A stretch of 64,000 bases of DNA, taken from positions 124,001 through 188,000 of the forward strand of contig JASJFT010000006.1 of the NCBI GenBank assembly GCA_030770425.1, given 5' to 3'. The first letter of the stretch is position 1. Every line of letters begins with the position of its first letter. The notes beneath the pieces were generated by a model. It had not been told where the DNA came from and did not search any database. It saw only the letters and a program-made list of their open reading frames with translations. The position numbers were made by a program, and so were the translations under genes. This document shows positions 39,265-52,333 of this stretch, one piece after another. The stretch is from Darksidea phi (Eukaryota > Ascomycota > Dothideomycetes > Pleosporales > Lentitheciaceae).

Positions 39265-42200
39265 TTCAAGGCGCTCTAATGCAGGGACTTGGCGGATTGA
39301 CCCGGCGAATTCAGAGAGCCTCGGTCCCTAAGCTAACAAAGTGATACTTACGAGAAAGCTGCTGTAAGCGTTTCTGATGGATTAGCCTCGACTAGAATCC
39401 ACATGTGAAATGTGGCGCAAGTGGGTATCTTCGGCTCTCAGCGATTTCGCTATTCGGGTGCAATGCATCTCACTGACACATCACGACTAGCTCCCACACC
39501 AGCCCTACCAACACACTCACCTTTTCAAAGCCAACCCTCCCGCATATCGCCCTGTTCTGCTCCCCTACACCTGCTAAAAAAAAAACGACAACCATGGTCG
39601 GAATCCGTCGCCATCTCAGGTCGGCCCATCCGGCCTGACGACTCCTCGTGAAACTAGCCTCCACGGTGTGCACAGGTGACAACTCACCCCACCTATCCTT
39701 ATGACAGACACGGGTGCTAGCGCACCTCATACCTGTATCCGCAGATTTGGAAGGGGAGTGTCGCACTGCATGCGGAGCCCGCGATATCGCGGTTTACCAA
39801 CGATGACAGCGCAGCGGTGAAGATGAGCTGTTCACCGCCACAAATGCGTTTTGCTGCTGATGGCGTTGGGTTGCGTTGTGCTACCTTCGGCATTCAGTAT
39901 GACTCCGAAGAATAGCTTCATTTGGTAGTTGTTTTCCGCCAGTTGTTGGCAGAGGAACCGCCGCTGATGGCATGCTAGAGTCATCCCAGTGTCGCAGCCA
40001 AACCTGATTGCATATGCTTGCTTGGGTTGCGGCACAGGTTTCCAACCCCGCAGCTAGCAGGTTTATCACGGAACCATGTTGTGCAGCAAGAATGTCAGAT
40101 GCTATCAACCACCCGTGCTGTCGCTCAGCATGTCTCTGATTCAAACTCCGGGGGCACGGTTTGCGTTCGTAGGTAGATCTCCGCTGCCGCTGCTCGGACT
40201 GCAGAGGTGTCAGCTGCAGCGGGGCCGACCCCGCGCCGCCTTGCAGCATCATGTCTCGCCTGCTGCGACGTGTACTTGGCCCGGTGCAGGCTGCAGATTT
40301 GCAGATGACGGATCTCCTGTTGTACTCCTAATGGATGAGTGAGCTTGCCGATACCTAGGCGGACATGCGCGGCGTTGGTGGAGCAGCTGTAATACGTGGG
40401 TTAAAAGATACCGAGTACATAGGATTTATGCAGTACTTTACGGGCGATCTAGAGTACGGAGTTACTTTTGGTCTCCCGGAAAGGAATGTGGAAGTAATTA
40501 GTGTCTAGATTGAGCGACGGTCGTCGCAGGGCCTGGAGTTTCATGATCGTCACTGGGTTTGCTTTTGGGCGCGGAGCGCGCGCTTCGCAAGGCTATGGAC
40601 GAAAAGCAGAGCAAAACAGCCTTGCTTTTCTGCAGTGTTCATCGTATCGAGGCTGTCCTTCGCTGCGACGATGGAGCCCTCATTTGGATGGCTGTATCGC
40701 CGTAGCAAGGTAGCCGAGATGCATCTCACTTTAGTACGGTTTCTCCGAACATCATGAGGCAATCCTTTAGTTGAAGCAAAGTGCTCCATGCTCCGCCAGA
40801 CGTAGCAAGTGTCTTGCACACTGTCCTAGCGTATCCGATGGCAACTCGTGAAAAGCCTGCCGAGCCATCATCCCTAGTTGGGAACTTCGGCGAGCAGTCG
40901 GTGGGACGCATGAAAGTTTTTTGAAAACTTCTCGGCGGTGAGTTTTCGTGCTGGAAAGGGGGCATCTAACAGCCCTGATTAGGAAAGAAAACTTGCCCAT
41001 CTTGCAAATTGAAAAGGTGTGGCGGGCCGGAACAGGGCTGCAGCAAATTTCGCGTGGAAGGAAGAGTGCCGTCCGCTAAGTTTCTTCTCGAAGGCCTGAA
41101 TCGCCGCAGGGGTATGGCTTTCGCGTCGGGGAAGTGGATGGACTTGAACCCTCCACCACGAGTCGCGGACGCGCCAAATAGCTTTCCCTGCATATGGAGC
41201 CGACACCCTTTTCTTCGCGCGAACAGCTGAATCGAAACACAGCGACAACGTGGAGAATACCCACTAGCTTCCAATAGAAATTAGCCATCAGGGTCCAGAA
41301 GGCACCCATCGAACTCCCGCAGCCATGTTGCTGAAAGCGCAATGTAAAAGCCGATTTCGACATGCGGCAAAAGAAGCGGCGAAGAAGCTGCGCACGGAGC
41401 GCTCCCGAGGAACACTAAGGGAAATCACGCTGGATATCAGGAATGAACGTTAAAGTAAGTCCAAGCGTACGAAACCCCGGATTAGATGCTCGGCCCGCAA
41501 GGGAGTTGGAAGAAAACGTGGAAGAAGTAAGCAGAAGCGCTTTTGGCTGAATTTAGAAATTACGAGAGGCTGAGTGGGAATGTAAAAGGGTACTCGACGC
41601 CTGCGGGTGTGGTGTGCTGACTGCAGCTGTTCGCATTTAGAGCGGGCATTACAGATCTATACTCAGCCTTGCTTTTGCAGCCGCACGAGGGCTTTGCATC
41701 ACACTTTCGAAAATGAGGACGGCGGCTCTCCGGGGCAGGCTGACTCTGGTCGTGAGCCTCGGCGGATGAATACCGGAGGCCGAAAGCCTTTCATGTGCAG
41801 ACGGACGAGGTTTTTGCCTGTGACGGCTATTGCTCGCGTCTGTATAGTCTGGGAGGCTAGAAGAAGTCACGGAGGCTACTGGAAGCCGACATTTTCGTGT
41901 CGAGGTGCATCTCGGTGAAGAGGGCTAATGTACCCCAGGTTCTTTGTGCCAGCCGGCTAAAGCTCGACGGCACTCGGTAGCTCTTTGCCGCACTGTGCAC
42001 GGAGTCAGACTCCGCTCGCGCAAGGTTCGTATTGCGTTTCGTTTCCACCCGCCGCAGTCCAGCTGCATCGAGAGCGACTGGACAGCGAAACGCTGGAGGC
42101 AGGCGACCGTCGCCAGGCTGCGCGAATCAAGGCGGCGTGACGACAGCTCGCGGGCACATGCCAGAGGCAGAGAGGCGGGTTATTGGGCATCGTGGCCGTC

Positions 42201-42348
42201 GGTATCCCGCCGGCAGATTGGAGTCATGAGGCGGAGCTGCGGAGGAGGGCCTTCAGCATCCCCTTTTGGGAAGCCTAGACGGCCGGATGAATGCATGGGA
42301 TGCGGGATAGGGAAGCGCAACACCTCGCTCGATCTCCGGACTCTGATC
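39265..42348. other. gene-free region
   Basis: About 3 kb with only short open frames, none recognisable. GC content looks ordinary, so it is not classic RIP DNA. It may hold long untranslated regions, non-coding transcripts or a regulatory domain; none of these can be shown from sequence alone. Confidence 0.4.
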
Positions 42349-42388
42349 GTCGACTAAGCTTACTGTGGTAAGAGGAAGCTTAGTCGAC
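42349..42388. repeat. perfect 13 bp inverted repeat with 14-base loop
   Basis: GTCGACTAAGCTT (42349-42361) and AAGCTTAGTCGAC (42376-42388) are exact complements. A weaker outer pair, GCGCAACACC (42316-42325) and GGTGTTGCGC (42422-42431), extends the symmetry to about 115 bases. Confidence 0.9.
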
Positions 42389-42483
42389 CATGCGGAAAGG
42401 CGGGCGAGCCGGCAAGGCCTCGGTGTTGCGCCTCGTGGGGGCGTGGGACAGCAGTGGGACAGTGCGCTGTCAGCCCTTCGGGG

Positions 42484-42620
42484 AAGCGTGGAAGTGGAAG
42501 TGGAAGCGTGGAGGCGTGGAGCGGAGGCGTGGAGGCGTGGAGGCTGCAGACGGCGATTTCAGATTGTGATTCAGAATGACGGAGTGACGGAGTGACGAGG
42601 CGGCGCGCGACTCGCGACTC
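42484..42620. repeat. cluster of short tandem repeats
   Basis: Contains (GTGGAA)3-type, then several GCGTGGAG units, then GACGGAGT twice and GCGACTC twice. These are simple replication-slippage repeats in non-coding DNA. Confidence 0.85.
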
Positions 42621-43337
42621 GCGATGCTGCCCAGGAGGTGTCATGGCTGCTTGCGTGGATTGCGAGTCACCACTGAGATTCCAAGGCGACAGGGCAGCTT
42701 GTCCGCTGGCGTTGCGATGTCGCCTGGGGGAAGACGGTCGCGAGTCCCGAGAGCCGGGGTGCTGCCCCCCCGGTGTGGGACGGGGCTGACGGGAGTGGTG
42801 GCCTTCGCAAACAGCGGTCAACTTGCAAGAAGCGGTCACTCACCGACACATGCTCAAAGAAGCAAATCACAACCCGACAGCGCCCGTGTTTCATGCGTGG
42901 CTTGGGCATAGAATTTGCTGCCGCAAGATATAACGCCGCCGGGGCCTGCGCGCATCCCCACGTCCAGACCACTTGATATCGCGAGTCGAGACGCCTTGTC
43001 CACGCTCCCACACGTTGCTTCTGACTCGGCCTCCTGATCCACCACGCCCCCTCCCCGTGCGTTTATTTACCTCCATCGTCCCCCAGGACCTGCCTCTGCG
43101 CTCAGACCGCATCATCGCTCTCCAAGTCCGGTTTTTCCACTTCCGTGCTTCGAAAACCACCGGATCCGGTTTCGCCCTGCGACGCCGTCATTACTCTCGG
43201 CCTCGGTAGACTTGCTCGCGCTAGTTTGACCGTGACGCGATACAACCCGCGCGTCTCCACACCCCCGACTGCGTCCGACGACGACATCATACATAACCGC
43301 ACCGTGCTCCGCTTCGCAGATCCCACAACGATACAGT
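42621..43337. promoter_or_regulatory. upstream region of small disordered-protein gene
   Basis: From about 43000 the plus strand is strongly pyrimidine-rich (CTCCTGATCC, CCCCCTCCCCG, CATCGTCCCCCAGG), the usual look of a fungal promoter and leader of an expressed gene. Short open frames have no family resemblance. Confidence 0.45.
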
Positions 43338-43784
43338 ATGCATTTCGAGACTTCGCCAGGCTCGTCGCCATCCAAATCGATACCTATCTCCATGGGCAAC
43401 ATGTCTTCGCCTACAGGGTCCCTCTACAGCAACTACTCCACCGACTCGATGAGCTCGACTCGTGGTGCCTCCACCGCCTATCCCTCCTGGCCGACCGGCA
43501 GCTCTCTCGGATACCGCAGCACGCCCAGCTCCTTCATCAGCGATGCAGACCTCTTCGGCGACGACCTCGATGATGATCTCGCCAGCCCATATCTCCAGGA
43601 GGCTCCCGCTCCGCCACGCCAGCCGCCCGTGGCTCAGGCTTTCCCCTTCTTGCCGCCAATGTACGCTGCCGAGAAGCCCAAGAAGCCGCAGCAGCAGCGG
43701 AGGCGCAGCAGTGGTCGCAAGCAACGACGATCGTCCAAGCCTATGACTCCCATCTCTGAGTCGCCGGAGGCCCAGCGCGAGTGA
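43338..43784 (+). CDS. small disordered Ser/Pro-rich protein, unknown function
   Basis: An intact frame of 148 residues with an ATG after a pyrimidine-rich leader. It is rich in Ser, Thr and Tyr at the start, then has an acidic block (FISDADLFGDDLDDD), a Pro/aromatic block (FPFLPPMYAAEKPKKPQQQR) and a basic end (RRRSSGRKQRRSSKPMTPIS) that could act as a nuclear localisation signal. The order acid patch, FPFLPP, basic Ser-Arg tail and MTPISESPE looks like a conserved fungal hypothetical protein. I do not know its function. It is the only gene I can support between 39.3 and 47 kb. Confidence 0.6.
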   Translation: MHFETSPGSSPSKSIPISMGNMSSPTGSLYSNYSTDSMSSTRGASTAYPSWPTGSSLGYRSTPSSFISDADLFGDDLDDDLASPYLQEAPAPPRQPPVAQAFPFLPPMYAAEKPKKPQQQRRRSSGRKQRRSSKPMTPISESPEAQRE

Positions 43785-46700
43785 AGAGCTGAATGAGCGG
43801 CTGAACCATATGTTTCGCCTTCATGTAAGTTGACACACGTGTCGAATATAACCGCAGTCGCTAATGTAGCCGTCTAGTCATTTTTGATGTCAACCATAAC
43901 CCGAGCCGCGCGCATCGCATGATAGCGCCGCAACTTCATCTTCACTACCATGGTGGCTGATGTCCACACTCAGGTGCGACAGCCACAGCTCGCATGGTAA
44001 ACGGCCGCTGCGGCCCAGCATCTGTGGAGCGCCCTCTCCATGGTTGACTGGTCGTGGTCTGAGTTTGCGGATCTGTGCTGCAAAATGCGCGCGTAACACT
44101 CGGACCGGATACGAACTTATCACATCAACACTTGGCCTCGCCCACGTTGCTACCGCCTGTCAGCTGCGTGGGTACTATGGAGGACACACGGTCCGCTTAT
44201 TTTCCACGTGAGCCTCCAGGCACTGCCGCCGGGGCTTGCCCCAGCTTTAGAAACAGACAATCAGCATCGACGATTCTGGTCCACGTCTGCATCGCGGACC
44301 TGTGAAGGAAGGACGAATGAGCGAGTATTTGGGCGGATAGCATTGGAGGACTTTCTGTGACGGATTTTGGCATTTGCAGCATTTGCGGGCGTTTGTGGAC
44401 TTTGCATTTGATACCCCCTCCGATGAACGGACGAGCAGGCTTAATGCGCGGGACCGTTTTGAGTGCCGCATGGCTTTTTGGGCTGAGTGTGGCTCACACG
44501 CTTTGCCTTTTATGATACCCCCTCTATAGTTACTTAGCGAATATCCATTATCCACCTTTGAAAATTATCCGCGTTACTCGGTAGTGACATGTTGTGATGA
44601 TGAAAGCGGAGGTTGGCTTGCCAGCTTGTCACACGCGTCGCGCACGGCGACCTGTTGAGATGTATGCCCAACTTGTCAGGGCTGCCTTAGATTTCGTCAG
44701 TTGCACGTTGGCCACGGGATCTAACTATCAGGTACTTGCTCTCCTGAGGCCGTCACAAAGTCAGATGGTGCTTTTTGAGCCCTTCATTAGCAGTCGACGA
44801 TGCGCTCCCGAAGATGATACGTTGGGTCGTCGTTACGTCCGTCTTGGATACGACTCCTGCAAGAAATCCTCGTCCAGTCGTTCAAATCAACGCATGAAGA
44901 TGTACAATCTGAACGAGTACCCGTGACCTGCACGTCTCCAAAAATAAGCTCAGCAGCCGATTTCGGTAAGCCGCTGCCGCCCGTGCAAGCGAATCACGCC
45001 TCCACTGGTACATCGCGAGCGCACGCTTCTGGCTGCCGGTGCAGACGTCGTGTTACTGGGCTAGAGATCGCCCATCGGAGAATGTAACCCCCGTTTCAGA
45101 TGCTGGAAAGCTCGCCACTGAGGGGTGCGTTGCATTCATCCCTTACATGTACAGCAAGCAGGACCTCCTCAAACGGGACGTGGGGTGCATGGCAGAGATG
45201 GGTGAGGGGGCGAGAGGGAGTGGCTGGGCTTGCGGTGAGGTGCGCCGGGATATGGCTGCTAGCGCGGGCGCTTACCATGAGCATCGTTCCGCGTCGCATT
45301 GAGATTATCTCGTATCTCGCTGAAGGAAACCCAAATTATGTGATACGTGCTGCTTCCGTGCTGAACAGCGATGGCTCAATGAGTCAGGACGATAAGAGCC
45401 CCTGGCACATTGTTTCTTCATGCTTTATTGTTGAGCGTGGGGGAGCTAGGGAGCCAGATATTGAAAGCCAATATGCGGCTGCTATTAGCCAGCGTGCACA
45501 TATCAACAATCAGCACCGGGCAGCAGAGCTTCCTCGCGGATCGACAAAGCTTGGACGGCTGTAAGTCACACTGCGGGAGGGACGGACGGGGCGTGGACTT
45601 CGTGTCTGTGCTCCGCTCGTCATGAAGCAACGACTTTGCCGCATCACGCATTCCAAACGTGCGACGCCCGCTTGGGCCCCGTTCACCAAGGCGAAGGGGC
45701 GACAATATGTATATGCCGACGGATCCACGGGGGGGGGGGGCTCTCTGTACCTCGCAATACACGCGCCGGAATTGAGCGTCAGGTCGGAACAACCAGGGGC
45801 TCGGGCTTCGAAAGAAAAGAACGGTTCCTCGTGTCACCTCATAGAACTGTTGCTCAGGGACCATGATCATTGGGGCACAAGCCACATAAGCGTCCCGATG
45901 GAAAGGACCCGCAACCGCAGCAGCTTAGAGGCGCGGTGCATATGGGTTCAACCCAGCCCCCGCCGGACTTTGGACTCCTCAAATGGGGGCAGGATGGCAG
46001 TGCCATGCAGCAACGTCGCGAGATAACATGGCAACATATCATTCCATCTCGCGAGCGGAGTCTGATATATCGGCTTTCGTCTGGTGGGGTCGCACTTCTG
46101 GGCAGATCCATGCCTCGGGCCGCAGTCGACGTGCCGCTGCGCATTTGATTCGGCCCTAGACGTGACGAGGCTTGCTTCAATTAGCCTTGGTCAGGCCAAT
46201 CAACCGACATGCAGCTCTCATCCTGGGGCCCTCGTCAATGTTCCTGTGCCCTCGAGCCCTTTGAGAGGCTGCTTTGCCCTGTCCCATGCAGGCACACCGC
46301 GGTTTCTGCACGCGAAACCTCTCCAAACGATGCTGCCGTGTCACTGGGGCGTCCGGCTTAGCGTCCAGCAAATCCCTTCAAGCATTCAACCGCGTCCCAT
46401 CTCGAGCTTCACGGTCGCCAGCAAATGAACAAGCAGACACCCCGGCCGTTCAACGCCTCACTCCCCGGTTTATGCTCTCGTTAAGGGTTTCGCTGGCTCG
46501 AGGCTTTCCAACCGTGCACGTCGTCCTATTCTGAGCGAGTATCAATCCGTCCTGCACATTCTAAGCGCCGGGCCTTGATAGGTGCATGCTTTCCCACTGC
46601 ATCACTCGTCGTCGCCCGCGCTTCCTCTGCCTCTCTCCTCCGTCTCTGTTTTGCTTTGCCTCCTGTCTGTCTGTCTTTTCCAGCCGCACGTTGTCGTGGT

Positions 46701-46992
46701 ACCGCCCATCACTCCAAGCGGTCGCATGCAGACTCGTTTACCGCCGACTTCCCAGTACGCCAGGGCGGGGCTAAAGTATACCGGAGCTTGGGAACAACTG
46801 CACTGCTTTTTAGCGCGCACGTTGCTGTGAGTCTGAATTCCCCGGACAGCTTTTCAGTTTCATGGCCGCACTTCTGGAAGCCCCTGATTGTACTCCCGAA
46901 GCTTTTAATCGATAACTGTTTTCCTCGTTATGCGCCCCGTTGGCGCTCTCTCGACCTAAACTGACCGACACGAATCCATAGGCTCGCGCACA
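43785..46992. other. gene-free region and WD40 gene leader
   Basis: About 3.2 kb without a supportable gene; many short overlapping open frames on both strands lack coding character. A run of 12 G lies at 45729-45740. From about 46575 the plus strand becomes CT-rich (CTCTCTCCTCCGTCTCTG, CTGTCTGTCTGTC) and is probably the promoter and 5' leader of the WD40 gene. Confidence 0.45.
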
Positions 46993-49900
46993 ATGTCGAC
47001 CGGTCGCGCCAGACAGCGCTCGAACTCGAAGAGCTCCTCGGTGCGCTCAGATATCAACCAGAAGCCGCCGACCCCGAGCATCACCCCCGGAAGCGACGAA
47101 TTTGCCTTTGAACCATGCGCTGCCACCGGTTCGCACTTGCTCTACGCCCAGCGCAATGTGATCCTCTGCCTTCACCACGATACATTGGCGGTGGAGCGAA
47201 GATTTACCAGACATCGCGAGGACGTTGCGTGGATTTCTGCGGACACTGTCAGTGAACGGGGTGCGGGGCGATTAGTCGTGAGCTACGACGCAGGAAGCAC
47301 TGCAATTGTGTGGGACCTCTTCACAGGCGACGAAGTGGCTCGATTTGCCTCGTACGATCAAATCCGTGTTGCGACATGGATGCGGAATGGAAATGTAGCA
47401 TTTGGTGAGTTCTCCCACTTCTGGGTTGCGCCGTCCCATTCTAAATCAGCGACAGGCAACGCGCAGGGCAACATCATCCTATTCGAGCCTGGCACTTCCG
47501 AGCACATATCCGCGAGAACAATATTCGATCCCATCACGGCTTTGGCTCCAGCAGCCGACTGCAGGACGTTTGCAATCGGGTAAGCCTCGAAACGCCGCTC
47601 ACGTGCCCGATCCATTCATTAACCGAGTCCAGATATCTCAACGGCTCCATTCTGATTGCGACGCTGCAGCCGTCATTCACGATCCTCCACACTCTCACGA
47701 CACCACGGGCCCCTTCTCCTATCGCGGGGCTCGCGTGGCATGGATCTTCGTCGAAACAGAAGTCCGAGATGTTGGCCGCTCAGACCTCTGATGGCGATCT
47801 CAGAGTGTGGAGCGTGCCCAAGGTGCCCCACGGCGGCGACACACCATGTGTGATCCGTATCCTCAACAAATCGGAGCAAAGAGAACCGGGCCCATGCTGG
47901 TTCGCTTGGTCCAAGAATGGGCGCATCGTCCAATACACGGAAGGGTACGTATTCCAGATCTCTCACACGTCGCTTCCCTGCATAAGGCTGGTGCCCGGCG
48001 CTTAGCTCCCACATGCTGACCCCTTACCACCAATAGGCAAACATGCGCTTGGGATGTGCGCACCAAAAGGGTCTCGTACGAAACCGTGCCCACTGTCGAC
48101 AACGTCGCCGCCATCTGCAACTTTGGCCCTACTGCCGCCTTGTTCACCATGAGTCGGAACTACGGCGTTCAGCAGTATGACTTGAATCCTGGCGGCACGC
48201 CGACGCTGGTCCTGAACCTGCAACATCCTCCTGCTAATACTCCTCCCTCTCCTCCTCACTCCCTTGATGAACAGGACAAGAAGGGAAAGACCCCACTGAC
48301 AGCACAGCCGAAGTCAGCGGCGCATATGTTGATCGAGTCGGAGAGCAGCGAGGGCGAGGGCGGCTCCGTCCTTTCCCCTTTACAGAAGATTGCTCAAGAG
48401 ATGGACCAGCTGGAGGAGGAACGTAGAGACCGTGTTGGCCCCCTGAGCCCAGTGTCAAGTCGAGGCTCGCAGAGCTCAAGGTCGTCGGGCAGTGGAAGAG
48501 CCCCGCGTTACCGCTACGACAAACCCTCGAGGTCGTCTAAGAGCTCGGGTGGTACTGTATTCTCTTCGGGTAATTCGTCGTTCGTGGGAGCCTCACGTGA
48601 AAGCGTCTCCATCCGGTCCACCTCTTCGACCAACTCTGCCCGCTATGGCACGTCTCAGCTACGGAAGGAGGTGTTACGAAGCCCCGACGAGTCAACCCGC
48701 ACTCAGAATATGGACCTCTTCCCTTTCACTAAGGCCAGGCTTAGCGACATTCCTTATCGAAACTCCCAGCTCGGGCCTGAGAGAAGCCCTGATGATCTTC
48801 GACAGAACATGCTCCGTGTTGTGTTTGGTTGGGAAAATGACATCGAAGAGTTGGTCCGCGATGAGCGTAAGTTGGTTCCGCTTTCACGATAGTATCATAC
48901 TGACTTACTTGTAGTCGCACGCCACTCTCCTGGGTCTGCCGCTGCGGTGCTACTTTCGAAGTGGCTGGGCGACGTAAATGCCGATTTGATGGCTTCCATG
49001 GTTGGCGCTGAATCGATGACCTCATCCGACTGGATGCTGCTCGCTTTGAGCTCTATGGGCCAAGGCACGCAAAAGAAGGTTGGCGAAACCTTTGTCCAGC
49101 GTCTCCTGGAGAAGGGCGACATTCACCCCGCTGTAGCCATCCTGCTCGGCCTCGGTGAACACAACGACGCCATCGAAGTGTATGTGTCTCGTAAGTATTA
49201 CTTGGAGGCGATCCTTCTTACATGCCTCATGTTCCCCACCGATTGGCAAAGACAGTCATTCCTTGTCAGGAAGTGGGGTGAGTCCGCTATTTCCCAACGC
49301 CAATCGGAGCTCGCTGCAAGGTGTTTCTCTTGCATGGGACTCGAGTCTTCTGAGCCCTGGTTCTCTCCACGCGCCCAGGACGCTGTATTCAGTGCACAGA
49401 AGCAGCAGCTGCTCGGCTCTCAACTGAGCCCACCACTGTCTCCACCAAGCGCCCAAGCCAGCAGAATCACGGCCAAGTTGTCTAGCCTCAAGCTGGTGAC
49501 CGACTTCGGTCAGGGACCTCAACCACAGCAGATGATTCCTGAGGATGACGAGCAAACACCGATGAACGTGGGAGCGACCCCCATTGCAGAGTCTGCAATG
49601 AGCCCTGCTGTCGGCAGAAACCCGTGGCTCACATCCGCAAGTGCGAGAGCTGCCCGCGAAAAGTCTCGCGAGCCATCATCTGCGAGAACTGCCACGCCTG
49701 GAGCGTACAGGCGGAAGCGTCTCCCTTCTCAACCAGACACAGATCGGTCAAACACAAACAACGAAGTCCTCGCCTCACTGGTCGTACCTAATCGTGGACA
49801 ACGTGGGGATCCTGTCCCACAAACCGCTGTCGACAATGTTGGTCGCGAGGCGGAGACGCTACCGTTCGGGACGCGCCGCTCGGCATCCACGGGCGGCGAT

Positions 49901-52333
49901 CATAGAGAGGTCGTTCTTACAGCAGCAACTTACGACCCTACCAAGGGCAAGGAGTACCTCCCTTCCCCTGCTGCTGGCGTCTTCGACACCCTCATAGAAA
50001 AAGAGCAGGAGTCGCGCAACAGCTCTCGCAGCCGTAATCGACAAGATCTCCATCTAGAAATGAAGGAGACCATCGTCGAGCAAGGCCTAGGCACCGGCTA
50101 TAGCAGCAACATGAGTCCGCCCGTGACAGGGTCGAGTGTCAAAAGTGCGAAGGCGCGCAGCATTGATCAGTACATCAGCAGTCTGGATGAAGCAAACTTC
50201 TATTCCAGGAAGCGCGCTGAGTCTAGGGCGGAAGGCCGGCCTGGCTCACGTACCGAGCCGCGCCCAGAAAGCCGCACAGCAAGGACTCGCAGTCGCAACC
50301 GTGAGCCATCGGAGTCTCGTGGTCGCTCAGGTGCTCGATATATTCGGCCCGCCAAACGCTCTCCCTCGTCGCCAGTGCCCATGTCGCCCGAGGACGCTGG
50401 AATTTATGCGAAAACGAACAAGGAAGCCGCGACCAACACGGAAGCTTTCGACGATGAAAGGTATTACAAGCTTGATGTCGCTTCCCCAATTGCGAGCGAT
50501 TCTGTTGCAAGCGGCCGCACCAATCGAAGCCGCGCTCGAACTGGTCGGAGCAAGCCTCGGTCTTCTTCGAAAGTAGCACGCCGCCCTGAATCACCGGAAG
50601 CTGCTCCACGCGCTCGCAGTAGGGCAAGTAGTCGACCGTCCAATCGCCGCCTCGTCGAAGACCGTGGTCGGAGCAATACTCGGGAGGAAGGCTCCGCCAG
50701 ACCCTCCCCCAAATCGCCCCAGCAAATGTTCCTGGAGGATGCTCTCGTCGAAGAAAGCTATGAGCCTATACGTCCTCGTCAACGAAGCTCCAGCCGCCGA
50801 GCTGGTGAACGCGGTACCAGCAGCACCCGGAGAGACCAATCCCCTGATCGCCGCATCCCTCGTGACCGCTCCATGAGCCGTAAGCCCGCTTCGACCATGC
50901 GTGAATCGAGTCGATCGCGCACCAATGTCCGAGAAGCCTCCCCTGAGCGCATGCCCGAGAAAGTCGAGACTCGGCCTTCTTCTCGTCACTCAGACGTTTC
51001 TGGCCGGTCGGGTCAACTATCACGAGCCCGCACAATCACCAGACGAGAGCAAGCTGCGAAAGAGCTGGAACAGCGAAGACTGTCTCTCGCTCGACGGCCT
51101 TCTGCTCCTGTCATCCCCCACCCTGAAGAGCTAGCTCACCGTCCGATGGCTGCTGAGCGTTCCCACACGGATGGTCCGGAGTTCTTCAACGGCACGATGC
51201 ATCGAGACCCCATCCAGCGGAGTCAGACTGCTGATCCAGAGATTTCTAAGAAGTACTCGCCTACCAACAAGCTGCCCGTCGGTGCGACTTCTACTACATC
51301 AGTTCCCATCGGTCTGCCAGCCACCCCACGAGCCATGCGTTATACTCGTTACATGAGCGCTGATCCCAACGAGAGGGAAGGTATCCCCGCCGTCCCGTCG
51401 ATACCTGACAACCTTGTCCCTTTGGCCTACGAGCCTCAGGATGCCAGTGTAGAAGACATTGGCCCACTTTTGCCATCAACCACGTTTGGTTTGCCAGCTG
51501 GCCCGACCCGTGCAGCCTCAGCTCCTCCAGAAGACATTTCTCCTGTCAACGTAGCGCCGCGTATTTCGCCGACGTACCCTCAGGGAAGGCGCGGTTCTTC
51601 GGGAGGTAATCGCGGCCACGCCAGAATGAGCACTTCTCCGGAGCTCTCGCCACCACCCAACTACAAGCGCGTCAGCCCACCGCCTTTCCACGCCAGCATT
51701 GACGAGACCATTCACGAAAACCACCAAGTTGTTATTCTCGAGCAAGACCCCAGTGCTCCTCCTCTGCTTGCTGAGCTACAGCATCTTGCCGGTCCGCCGC
51801 CTCCACCTCCACCTCCGGCACCAGTCCTTCATATCAATACCAGCCCTAAGAGCAACGCCGGCTTCATCAATATTGCTATAGACGAGAACCCCGAGGAAAA
51901 GCCCCAGGATTTAGTATCGCCAGTTGCTACTTCGCCATACTCACACCGCCGAGGTCGCGGAAGCGTGAGCGAGGGCATCGGTATGACTTTCAAGAGAGTG
52001 ACCGAGCGAATGCGTAGTACTAGTCGCTCTCGCAACAAGTCTCCACCCATATCCCGACCGGAAGTCGCCCCTTACGAGAGCGTTCCTGAATTTTCGTTTC
52101 CACGAAGTGCGAGTGCTCGGTCTCCTGCTGAGGGTCACGGCAGCGAGTACTTCGGCAAGCTTTCCCCGCCTCCTCCGCCCCCTCCCCAGCCCATGGAGCA
52201 AACTATTTCGCCCATTGACGATAGCCGCAATCCCCAATTCGTCGGCTACAAGCATCCTAAGGAAGTTCGTGCCAACATGCCGCCGCAAATGCTCCAAGCT
52301 GGTGTTTATTCCGGGAACACTCCAATGATCTAA
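46993..52333 (+). CDS. large WD40 protein with helical middle and Ser/Arg-rich tail
   Basis: Five exons (46993-47404, 47456-47579, 47633-47944, 48037-48866, 48915-52333) give 1698 residues. The N-terminal ~380 residues form WD40 blades (HREDVAWISADTV, GSTAIVWDLFTGDEVARFAS, NVAFGNAQGNIILFEPG, QTSDGDLRVWSVPK, QTCAWDVRTK). A second part (about 545-800) is alpha-helical and solenoid-like: AAVLLSKWLGDVNADLM, RLLEKGDIHPAVAILLGLGE and YYLEAILLTCLMFPTDWQRQ, somewhat reminiscent of Gemin5- or Sec31-like scaffolds. The remaining ~900 residues are disordered, with long Ser/Arg runs and Pro repeats (PPPPPPPAP). A scaffold in RNP or vesicle biology is possible but not shown. Intron 1 is 51 nt with no stop, so the unspliced frame is also open. 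Confidence 0.85.

Noticed and set aside
41120..41190. Possible minus-strand tRNA (GGGTTCAAGTCC T-loop-like)
   Set aside because: The T arm nearly pairs, but no acceptor partner (GGAAGTG) exists upstream and no anticodon arm folds.
44594..44926. 110-codon open frame
   Set aside because: No family resemblance, no leader and no codon pattern; one of many chance frames in GC-rich non-coding DNA.
45096..46180. Cluster of overlapping 70-150 codon frames on both strands
   Set aside because: They overlap each other in several frames with no recognisable motif, which real genes would not do.
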